DNA of 64,000 nucleotides from Alistipes sp. (GTDB lineage Bacteria; Bacteroidota; Bacteroidia; Bacteroidales; Rikenellaceae): NCBI GenBank assembly GCA_017483225.1, contig JAFULF010000006.1, positions 1 to 64,000 of the forward strand, read 5' to 3'. Shown piece by piece: positions 57,598 to 64,000 of this stretch (position 1 is its first letter; each line of letters starts with the position of its first letter). The notes under the pieces were generated by a model. It saw only the letters and a program-made list of their open reading frames with translations, ran no database searches and was not told where the DNA came from. The position numbers and the translations under genes were made by a program.

Positions 57598-58788
57598 TTA
57601 ACGCGGCAAAACCGTATATTTAAGTTTCGCATAGGCACGCTCCGCCTTTGCAAGAGCCTTCTCGACACTCTCGTCGATGGCCAGAATAACACCGAAGCGG
57701 CGATGTCCGACCACCTCCGGCTTTCCGAACAGGCGCAACTGTACGCCACCCTCGGAGAGCACCTCGTCGAGGTTCTCGAACTCAACCTTATCGCTATCGC
57801 CCTCGACCACAATCGCCTTCGAGGCACTTGCCCCATAGAAGCGCACCTGCGGAATAGGCAGGCCGAGCACGGCACGTGCGTGCAGGGCGAACTCCGACAT
57901 ATCCTGCGAAATCATCGTAACCATACCCGTATCGTGCGGACGAGGCGACACCTCGCTGAAAATAACATCGTCGCCCTTGATAAACATCTCTACGCCGAAG
58001 ATGCCGTAGCCACCCAGAGCATCGGTAACCTTACGGGCTATCTCGCCGGCACGCTCGTAGGCAGGGCGGCTCATAGGCTGTGGCTGCCACGACTCTCGGT
58101 AGTCGCCATCAACCTGATGGTGTCCGACAGGTTCCAGCAGGGTAGTGCCGCCACTATGGCGCACGGTGAGCAGTGTTATCTCGTAGTCGAAATCGACGAA
58201 CTTCTCGACGATGACACGGCCTGCACCCGCACGGCCTCCCTCCTGCGCACACTGCCAGGCCTTGTCGATATCCGCCTCGCACTTCACGGTGCTCTGACCG
58301 TGACCCGACGAGCTCATTATCGGCTTCACGACACACGGGATGCCAATCTCCGCCACGGCCGCACGGAACTCCTGCTCCGTACCGGCAAAGCGATACTCCG
58401 AGGTCTTGACACCCAACTCCTCGGCAGCCAGACGACGAATGCCCTCACGATTCATCGTGAGCAGCACCGCCTTGGCGGTAGGGGTTACGTGATAGCCCTC
58501 CTTCTCCAACTCAACCAGCACAGGCGTAGCAATAGCCTCCACCTCCGGAATGATATAGTCGGGTTTCTCGCTCTCGATAACATCACGCAGGCGCTCTCCG
58601 TCAAGCATCGAGAAGACATAACTACGATGCGCCACCTGCATAGCAGGAGCGTCGGCGTAGCGGTCGCAGGCGATAACCTCGACACCGTAGCGCTGCAACT
58701 CCAACGCCACCTCCTTACCCAACTCTCCCGAGCCGCAGAGCAGAGCCTTCTTGCCGACTTTGGTCATCGGCGTACCAATCTTTACCAT
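57598..58788 (-). CDS. purT: Formate-dependent phosphoribosylglycinamide formyltransferase
   Basis: This is an ATP-grasp enzyme that formylates GAR with free formate, an alternative to PurN. Motifs are [70 protein letters not shown] and [14 protein letters not shown] start it at the ATG at 58788 (MVKIGTPM), because the upstream ATG (58812) coincides with the predicted transcription start. At 396 residues it is near the usual length. It stands alone, upstream of the pyrimidine promoter on the same strand. Confidence 0.95.
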   Translation of the reverse strand: MVKIGTPMTKVGKKALLCGSGELGKEVALELQRYGVEVIACDRYADAPAMQVAHRSYVFSMLDGERLRDVIESEKPDYIIPEVEAIATPVLVELEKEGYHVTPTAKAVLLTMNREGIRRLAAEELGVKTSEYRFAGTEQEFRAAVAEIGIPCVVKPIMSSSGHGQSTVKCEADIDKAWQCAQEGGRAGAGRVIVEKFVDFDYEITLLTVRHSGGTTLLEPVGHHQVDGDYRESWQPQPMSRPAYERAGEIARKVTDALGGYGIFGVEMFIKGDDVIFSEVSPRPHDTGMVTMISQDMSEFALHARAVLGLPIPQVRFYGASASKAIVVEGDSDKVEFENLDEVLSEGGVQLRLFGKPEVVGHRRFGVILAIDESVEKALAKAERAYAKLKYTVLPR

Positions 58789-58818
58789 ATTTTCTGTTGC
58801 TTTATATTCCAATTATGA

Positions 58819-58826
58819 CAAAGATA
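58819..58826 (-). promoter_or_regulatory. TAnnTTTG promoter element for purT
   Basis: CAAAGATA reads TATCTTTG on the minus strand, 31 bases upstream of the chosen purT start. Confidence 0.6.
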
Positions 58827-58923
58827 GCAATCTTTACTTATATTTATAATATATTTGGCCTAAAAAGTTATTAAAAAGTTTTCATCAGAGAGGTCCCCTC
58901 TCGGGGCAGCACATCCAAATACA

Positions 58924-58961
58924 GAGGGAGCCTCCACCCCGTACAGGATGAAGGCTCCCTC
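58924..58961 (-). terminator. Stem-loop after the pseudouridine synthase gene
   Basis: GAGGGAGCCT (58924-58933) pairs perfectly with 58952-58961 around an 18-base loop, 18 bases past the gene end. The T run is poor. Confidence 0.5.
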
Positions 58962-58978
58962 AATTATACTTTAAGTCA

Positions 58979-60166
58979 CTACTCGTAACGGCCCGACTTC
59001 AAGCGATTTACCTCGTCTGTGGTCAGGAAACGCCAAGCTCCTCTTTTGAGGTTTTTCTTGGTAAGACCCGCATAATAGACACGGTCGAGCTTTGTCACGG
59101 CATAGCCCAGATGCTCGAACATACGGCGCACGATACGGTTGCGACCCGAGTGAATCTCCACGCCAACCGACTTCTTATCATCCTTCAAGTAGGAGATTTC
59201 GTCGAAGTAGGCCTCGCCATCCTCCAACGTCACGCCCTCGGCGAGGGTGTCGAAATCGGCACGTGTGAGCGGCTTGTCGAGTGCCACCTCGTAAATTTTC
59301 TTCTTTTTGAGCGAAGGGTGTGTCAGGTTGCGTGTCACGTCGCCATCGTTGGTAAAGAGCAACAGACCGAGCGAGTTCTTATCCAGACGACCTACCGGGT
59401 AGATACGCTCCGTGCAGGCACCCTTGACAAGCTCCATAACGGTCTTATCGGCGTGCTCGTCCTCCAACGTGGTAACATATCCCTTCGGCTTATTGAGCAG
59501 GATATAGACATTCTTCTCGCCCTGCAAACGCTCGTCATTGAAGCGAACATCATCCGTAGGCTTAACCTTCGTACCCAACTCGGTCACAATAACGCCATTG
59601 ACACTCACCAGACCCGCCGAGATAAAGTCGTCGGCCTCACGACGTGAGCAGATACCCGACTGTGCCACAAAGCGGTTGAGACGAATCTCGCCCGTAACCT
59701 TATTAGGATTGTATTTAGGATAGCTCTTCGGGCGGTCATCGTCACGGCGCACCTTGCCACCGAACTTTTTACCTCCCTCACTCTTGCGGCCGGCGCCAAA
59801 GCCTCTGCCGGACTCCGACTTGAAGCCTCTTCCCGACTCCGACTTGAAGCCACCGTTGCCAAACTTTTTGCCTCCCTCGCCCTTGCGAGCAGGGCCAAAC
59901 TTCTTCTCGCCACCAAATCGCTTCTCCGCATCGGCACGCTCGCCATAAGGAGCAGCATCACGACGTGGACGCTCCTGCGACTGACGATACCCCTCTTTCA
60001 GGCGGTTGTCACTTGTAAAGTGCGGATTGAATGAACTGCGGCGTGGGCGCTCCTCGCCGCCATTACGACCACCACGCTCAACTCGCTCGGTGCGAGTGGT
60101 GCGCAGACGCTTGTCTTTTGCGAAACGAGAGACAGCTGCGCTCGAATCGCTGTTAAAATCTTTCAT
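58979..60166 (-). CDS. rRNA pseudouridine synthase (RsuA/RluB/E/F family) with long basic N-terminal tail
   Basis: This converts a uridine in rRNA to pseudouridine. An S4 RNA-binding domain (about residues 160-215, LNRFVAQSGICSRREAD) is followed by the catalytic domain with YPVGRLDKNSLGLLLFTNDG (catalytic Asp) and GRNRIVRRMFEHLGY. The first 155 residues are a disordered Arg/Lys/Gly/Phe-rich tail with a tandem repeat FKSESGRG-FKSESGRG at about residues 107-122 and GGKKFG units, resembling RGG-type RNA-binding tails. Such tails are common on this family in Bacteroidota. It is probably RluB-like; the exact site is not deducible. Confidence 0.9.
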   Translation of the reverse strand: MKDFNSDSSAAVSRFAKDKRLRTTRTERVERGGRNGGEERPRRSSFNPHFTSDNRLKEGYRQSQERPRRDAAPYGERADAEKRFGGEKKFGPARKGEGGKKFGNGGFKSESGRGFKSESGRGFGAGRKSEGGKKFGGKVRRDDDRPKSYPKYNPNKVTGEIRLNRFVAQSGICSRREADDFISAGLVSVNGVIVTELGTKVKPTDDVRFNDERLQGEKNVYILLNKPKGYVTTLEDEHADKTVMELVKGACTERIYPVGRLDKNSLGLLLFTNDGDVTRNLTHPSLKKKKIYEVALDKPLTRADFDTLAEGVTLEDGEAYFDEISYLKDDKKSVGVEIHSGRNRIVRRMFEHLGYAVTKLDRVYYAGLTKKNLKRGAWRFLTTDEVNRLKSGRYE

Positions 60167-60227
60167 AGATACGATATACGTTTTCTCGTTAATATTCTTG
60201 CGGCCTCACCGTCACGGTTTGCCGATG

Positions 60228-60235
60228 CAAAGGTA
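60228..60235 (-). promoter_or_regulatory. TAnnTTTG promoter element for the pseudouridine synthase gene
   Basis: CAAAGGTA reads TACCTTTG on the minus strand, about 62 bases upstream of the ATG. Confidence 0.6.
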
Positions 60236-60311
60236 ATCATTTTTCGCAGAGCAATATACATTTCCGAGAAATTTGAGCAAAAAGAGCACAAACAGGACTC
60301 TCTGCATCACT

Positions 60312-61640
60312 CTATCTTCGGCCCTCCGCCTCGGCATAGACAGTGCGCAGGCGATTCGAGAACAGATACTGCGCAACGCCCCTTACGGCCATAAACATCG
60401 TGAAGGCGAGCCACAGAGCATCGTTGCCGATAATGGGGTGCAGACCGTAGTAGATGGCAAAGTAGGCGGCCGTAGATACGAGCATCGAGTTACGCAGGAT
60501 GCGTGTCTGCGTTGCGCCGACCATAATTCCATCCATAAGGAATGGTAGGGCAGCGGCAAGCGGTATGGCGATAACCCAGCCGACATATTGCTGTGCGACA
60601 CTCAACACATCGCCCGCCTCGGCACTCCCCTCCGGCATAAAGAGCGAAAGAATCTCACGCCACCAGCCCGCATATATCCCGATGCAGAGCAGGGCAGTAG
60701 CCATCGTCCAGACCACACTATGGCGGATACTGCTACGCAGCGACACACCATCCTTCGCCCCGATAAAGCGACCCGTGAGAGCCTCGGCTGCATAGGCGAA
60801 GCCATCGTTCATATACGAGAAGAGCGTAAACAGCTCCATCAGCATCGTATTGACGGCCAAAATAGCCGCACTCTCCATACGTGCCGATGCCGCCGTAAAG
60901 AAAGTATAGACACCACACAGACAGAAGGTGCGCACTATAATATCCGTATTAACACGGAAAAACTCACGCATAGGGGCCATATCGAGGGCCTTACGCAGGT
61001 CTATTTGGCGCAGAGTCTTGCCAAAGACGGCAAAGAGCAGCACCACCGAGAGTAACATTCCGCTCCACTGCGCCACCACCGAGGCGGCAGCGATACCCTT
61101 GATTCCCATATCCATCCCAAAGACGAACCATAGGCTCAACAGCACGTGCAACAGATTGACAAGCACCGAGGTACACATCGGGATAACCGCATTCTGCATA
61201 CCCGTAAACCAGCCATTCAGTCCGAAGAGCATTATTCCGGCAGGCACCGCCCAGATGCGCATATAGAAGTAGTCGGCAACCATCTCGTTACCATTCATAA
61301 CCCAGAGCGAGAACTCCCCGACGGGGTATTGCAGCAGCAACACCGCCACACCCAGCACGACCGACACTACGACCGCACGTGCGAGCATCGCCGTCGTCTC
61401 CTCGAAGTCGCCGGCACCGAAGGCCTGCGCCGTGAATCCGCTCGTACCCATTCGCACGAAGGAGCAGTTCCAATAGATAAAGTTGAAGATTGAAACGCCA
61501 ATAGCCAACGCCCCGATGGTCTGGGCCGAGTCGCCCCAATGGCCGGCAATGGCGGTAGAGAAGATACCCATCAACGGTACCGTGATGCTCGAAATCACAT
61601 TCGGCACGGCGATTCGGAATATTTCACGATGCATATTCAT
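60312..61640 (-). CDS. MATE family efflux transporter (DinF-like)
   Basis: This is a twelve-helix inner-membrane drug/cation antiporter. I start it at the ATG at 61640 (MNMHREIFRIAVPNVISS); an ATG at 61670 would lie inside the promoter element. Typical features are VPLMGIFSTAIAGHWGD in helix 1, WNCSFVRMGTSGFTAQAFG, and the second-half repeat YMNDGFAYAAEALTGRFIGA. The 442 residues are normal. The substrate is unknown. A TATCTTTG promoter lies upstream, and the gene is divergent from the BACON lipoprotein. Confidence 0.92.
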   Translation of the reverse strand: MNMHREIFRIAVPNVISSITVPLMGIFSTAIAGHWGDSAQTIGALAIGVSIFNFIYWNCSFVRMGTSGFTAQAFGAGDFEETTAMLARAVVVSVVLGVAVLLLQYPVGEFSLWVMNGNEMVADYFYMRIWAVPAGIMLFGLNGWFTGMQNAVIPMCTSVLVNLLHVLLSLWFVFGMDMGIKGIAAASVVAQWSGMLLSVVLLFAVFGKTLRQIDLRKALDMAPMREFFRVNTDIIVRTFCLCGVYTFFTAASARMESAAILAVNTMLMELFTLFSYMNDGFAYAAEALTGRFIGAKDGVSLRSSIRHSVVWTMATALLCIGIYAGWWREILSLFMPEGSAEAGDVLSVAQQYVGWVIAIPLAAALPFLMDGIMVGATQTRILRNSMLVSTAAYFAIYYGLHPIIGNDALWLAFTMFMAVRGVAQYLFSNRLRTVYAEAEGRR

Positions 61641-61667
61641 TGGCAACCTCCTCCATAAAAGTTGTGG

Positions 61668-61675
61668 CAAAGATA
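61668..61675 (-). promoter_or_regulatory. TAnnTTTG promoter element for the MATE gene
   Basis: CAAAGATA reads TATCTTTG on the minus strand, 28 bases upstream of the chosen start. Confidence 0.6.
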
Positions 61676-61694
61676 GCTGTTTTTTCGCAAAATA

Positions 61695-61727
61695 TTTGGA
61701 AAATCCGAATGGGGGGGGGTATCTTTG
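61695..61727 (+). promoter_or_regulatory. Promoter with a G9 run in its spacer, for the small BACON lipoprotein
   Basis: TTTG (61695-61698) and TATCTTTG (61720-61727) form a standard Bacteroidota promoter with 21 bases between. Nine of those 21 are an uninterrupted G run (61711-61719) directly touching the -7 box. Changes in run length would change the spacing, as in phase-variable promoters elsewhere. Confidence 0.7.
61711..61719 (+). repeat. G9 homopolymer inside a promoter spacer
   Basis: Nine G's lie between the -33 and -7 boxes of the lipoprotein promoter. Confidence 0.9.
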
Positions 61728-61772
61728 TAGTACCTTTAAGTAATTTGTTTCTAACCAAAAAATTATGCTGCT

Positions 61773-62189
61773 ATGAAAAAGTTTAGGATTGTATGCCTGC
61801 TGGCATCTTTGTCGCTCATTACGGGGTGCGCCATCGAGGATGCTCCCGCAATACAGTTCTATCAGGAGTCGTACACCGTTTCACAGAAGGGTGGCGAAGT
61901 CATCATCCCGGTAAACCACACCGGCATAAACGACGCTACAATATCATTCCGAAATCCGGAGCACAACTTCGAGTACGACAACGAGACCGGCGATATGACA
62001 CCGATTGAGGGGTGGTGCAAGATTACAAAGATTATCGACCACTACGATATGACCAGAGATTTGGCGCAGTGGGACTCGGGCGTTGTTCTTCACTTCGAAC
62101 CAAACGACGAGGGCGTTGAGCGCACGGCAACGCTAACCATTTACAGCTTCAATATCCACAAGAGCATAGTTATCAAGCAGGCCTTTTAG
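61773..62189 (+). CDS. Small BACON-like lipoprotein
   Basis: This is a 138-residue exported lipoprotein. The signal sequence MKKFRIVCLLASLSLITGC ends in a lipobox (ITGC, Cys19). The rest is one beta domain of BACON/Ig-like character: YTVSQKGGEVIIPVNHTG at the start and ATLTIYSFNIHKSIVIKQ at the end, matching the usual final VxQ strand. The function is unknown; such domains often bind glycans or mucin, or act as spacers. It is controlled by a promoter with a G9 spacer. Confidence 0.75.
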   Translation: MKKFRIVCLLASLSLITGCAIEDAPAIQFYQESYTVSQKGGEVIIPVNHTGINDATISFRNPEHNFEYDNETGDMTPIEGWCKITKIIDHYDMTRDLAQWDSGVVLHFEPNDEGVERTATLTIYSFNIHKSIVIKQAF

Positions 62190-62598
62190 TCCTCGCACAT
62201 ACATTTCCCGAGTACCGGATGCGCAGATAATGGCATTGAATGTCATTCATTGTCATCTTTTGCGCAGGCTTAAAGTCAAGTAAGGTCAAGTAAAGTCGAG
62301 TAAGGTTGCTCCTTCGGAGCTGCGCAACAGACTTGGCGCAACATTAGGGAAATTAAGGAGATTAGGGAATTTAGGGAGCGCAAGGCTATTCTCCTTAAAC
62401 TCCTTAAACTCCTTAAACTCCCTTTTGCGCTATCCTTACTTGACCTTAAAGCACCCGCAGGGTGCTGACCTTACCTGACCTTATCCGACCTTATCGTTGC
62501 GCACCATTAACAACCCTTAACCTCGTGCGCCATTTTGCGCCACCAGACCTTGGCACAACGATAAAGTAGCCTTGTCAGGCAACTTAAAAAGGCAACCC
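62190..62598. repeat. Intergenic region of nested tandem and inverted repeats
   Basis: No gene is seen in these 409 bases. They contain four 10-base units close to TAAGGTCAAG (62271-62310) with related units inverted at 62433-62449 and 62464-62493. Three 9-base units CTCCTTAAA (62391-62417) are partly complementary to 62343-62378. There are perfect mini-hairpins GCTCC-TTC-GGAGC and GCACCC-GCA-GGGTGC, and about nine GCGC-containing boxes such as TTTTGCGC. The whole can fold into a large cruciform or stem. The role is unknown. Confidence 0.7.
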
Positions 62599-62612
62599 TT
62601 AATGGGTTGCCT
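62586..62612 (-). terminator. Terminator overlapping the C11 peptidase stop codon
   Basis: GGCAACCC pairs perfectly with GGGTTGCC around ATTAA on the minus strand, followed by TTTTT. The TAA stop lies in the loop. Confidence 0.8.
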
Positions 62613-63999
62613 TATACCATTGTGTCTGCTGCCATTCGTCGATATATGCCGACTTCGAGTCGAAGGTTATCGGCGCACTCGTCGTGATACCGCAGTAGTG
62701 AGTAATATCATTCGCCTTGCCGTTATAGGCCGAGTAGAACTTCGGGGTATGGTAGCGGGAGAGCACCATCTTATCGAGTTGCTCACGCAGTGCCGTCACA
62801 GCCGCCTCGTCGGCACAAGACTGCATAGCGAAATCCTCCAAGTCGTAGAATATATGGGTAGGATTCTTGATGACGCTGATACCCTCATACGCCTGCACGT
62901 TGGCAAGGTCGAAATCCTCACGCACCGCCGCCGCATTCACCCTCTTTACAGCCTCTGCCAGCGCATCCATCTCGCTGCACGTCGTAACCGCAACACACGC
63001 CGAGACGGAGTTGCCCGTCATCTTCTCCAAATAGTAATCGACATACGCCTTCGCCACCGCATCGAGGTTGTACCCCGTGCCGCCATCTTCGAGCAGCAGC
63101 GGCATAACCTCCGCATACGGGAAGCCGCTGGCCATCACCTCGCAAGGCGACGCAACGACATACTTGGTCAGGTTGCGCAGCTCGTAGAGCATCTCCACAT
63201 TCGAGGCGAAGCATTGGTCGAAGAGAATGTAGTCAAGTTGCTGACCCACAGCCGCACACGCCTCGGCAAACTCCGACACGTTGAGCTGTGTGGCGACAGC
63301 ATCGCCCATATGTCGTGTAGGGAGCGCCCCCTCCACCTGTTGCCAAATATCGTGGTGTGGCACGCCGTAGGTTGTCGCAGCGAGGGTGCTCGCCTTCGGA
63401 ATCCACGCCTTGCCGTGTGAGCCGACGATGAGCGAGTAGTGGTGCGCCGGAGCCACAGCCACCATCTGTGAGAGGATGGAGGCAAGCATCTGCGCATCGT
63501 AGGTTGCCGGCAGGTTGATATTCGGAACGAGTTCTACCTCCGACACACTGCCGTCCAAAGGCTCATAGACCAACTCTATAACCTTGCCCCTCAGGCTGTT
63601 GCTCTGCGTGAAGATTACAACCCTCGACTCACCCTGCACATTCTGCTCCAACGCCCTCTTCATCATAGCTATATTGGTTCGATAGTAGGAGCCGAGCGCA
63701 GTACCCATACAGTAGCAGAGAATCGTCTGCGGAGCCGCAGCAGGACGTTGCCAAACCTCCACACTGCGCACGACCTCCGAAGGGGCGGAGGTGAGCGAAA
63801 TATCAATCGTACCCAACCGGCGGCGCACATCACCGCCATTCTCCGACTTTGCCACAACGACAAACACCCCCTTGGCACTCTTCTCGACCGTAAACTCCGC
63901 CGAGGAGCTCTTCGCCTCCGTATCAAACGGGGAGGTTACAAGCAACGTGCTCTGCACACCTGCCTTGCCACTCAGCAACACGCTCTTCGCATCCACCAC
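62599..63999 (-). CDS. Clostripain-like C11 cysteine peptidase, N-terminus beyond the window
   Basis: The frame is open to the right edge, so the start and any signal peptide are missing. The first 95 or so residues look like a BACON-type beta domain (AEFTVEKSAKGVFVVVAKSE, ending VEVWQRP). The C11 domain follows: TILCYCMGT, the catalytic His in IVGSHGKAWIPK, and the catalytic Cys in LFDQCFASNVEMLYELR. C11 peptidases in gut Bacteroidales are exported, calcium-stimulated, Arg/Lys-specific enzymes. The terminator overlaps its stop. It is convergent with the BACON lipoprotein. Confidence 0.85.
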   Translation of the reverse strand: MVDAKSVLLSGKAGVQSTLLVTSPFDTEAKSSSAEFTVEKSAKGVFVVVAKSENGGDVRRRLGTIDISLTSAPSEVVRSVEVWQRPAAAPQTILCYCMGTALGSYYRTNIAMMKRALEQNVQGESRVVIFTQSNSLRGKVIELVYEPLDGSVSEVELVPNINLPATYDAQMLASILSQMVAVAPAHHYSLIVGSHGKAWIPKASTLAATTYGVPHHDIWQQVEGALPTRHMGDAVATQLNVSEFAEACAAVGQQLDYILFDQCFASNVEMLYELRNLTKYVVASPCEVMASGFPYAEVMPLLLEDGGTGYNLDAVAKAYVDYYLEKMTGNSVSACVAVTTCSEMDALAEAVKRVNAAAVREDFDLANVQAYEGISVIKNPTHIFYDLEDFAMQSCADEAAVTALREQLDKMVLSRYHTPKFYSAYNGKANDITHYCGITTSAPITFDSKSAYIDEWQQTQWYKATH

Positions 64000-64000
64000 A

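Noticed and set aside
62391-62422. CRISPR-like array
   Set aside because: The units are 9 bases and directly adjacent, with no spacers and no cas genes nearby.

Overview
The window reads as chromosomal DNA of a Bacteroidota member, order Bacteroidales; an Alistipes/Rikenellaceae-like organism is my guess. The reasons are repeated TAnnTTTG promoter elements, A-rich start contexts instead of Shine-Dalgarno sites, BACON-domain lipoproteins, and M64 and C11 peptidases. Most of the window is moderately GC-rich housekeeping DNA. A DpnII-type restriction-modification cassette (20.2-23.0 kb) and the surface-peptidase gene at the left end are clearly more AT-rich.

Layout. 0-3.6 kb: the start of a transposase-like gene at the edge, then a BACON/leucine-rich/M64 peptidase lipoprotein gene split at an A9 run. 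3.7-8.4 kb: fabG, glyA, a low-molecular-weight phosphatase, and an LTA-synthase-like gene split at a G8 run. 8.5-12.9 kb (minus): metallophosphoesterase, M20 dipeptidase, glmM. 13.0-20.2 kb (plus): nucleoside phosphorylase, dnaN, exonuclease, LysM receptor-like protein, rex, a shortened ribF, thioesterase, YhhN. 20.3-22.9 kb: GATC methylase, DpnII-like nuclease, second methylase. 23.2-29.1 kb: htpG, hisS, ettA, rubrerythrin. 29.3-32.1 kb (minus): guaB-guaA. 32.7-44.9 kb (plus): purE-purL-purF-purM-purN-purH-purD-folD-purB. 45.1-47.5 kb: malQ. 47.6-57.4 kb (minus): pyrC-carA-carB-pyrK-pyrD-pyrF-pyrE-pyrB. 57.6-61.6 kb (minus): purT, an rRNA pseudouridine synthase, a MATE transporter. 61.7-64 kb: a small BACON lipoprotein under a G9-containing promoter, an odd repeat-rich spacer, and a truncated C11 peptidase gene.

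How the genes work together. The window holds the route from PRPP to IMP (carboxylation of AIR is represented by purE only), the GMP branch (guaB, guaA), the last AMP-branch enzyme (purB) and all of de novo UMP synthesis. Three of the four glutamine amidotransferases in these pathways have lost their glutaminase active sites: PurF lacks the N-terminal Cys and Arg73, GuaA has a shortened domain without Cys/His/Glu, and CarA has Ser in place of the nucleophilic Cys. PurL keeps an intact site. This points to nucleotide synthesis fed by free ammonia.

Three nucleotide operons (guaB, purE, pyrC) share a leader design: a TAnnTTTG promoter, a short leader reading frame and a terminator-like hairpin ahead of the first gene, which suggests attenuation. 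Homopolymer runs (A9, G8 and two G9) sit in two surface or envelope genes, one promoter spacer and one intergenic region, consistent with phase variation but also with sequencing error. GATC appears to be avoided in the housekeeping genes I scanned. No rRNA, tRNA or CRISPR was recognised.
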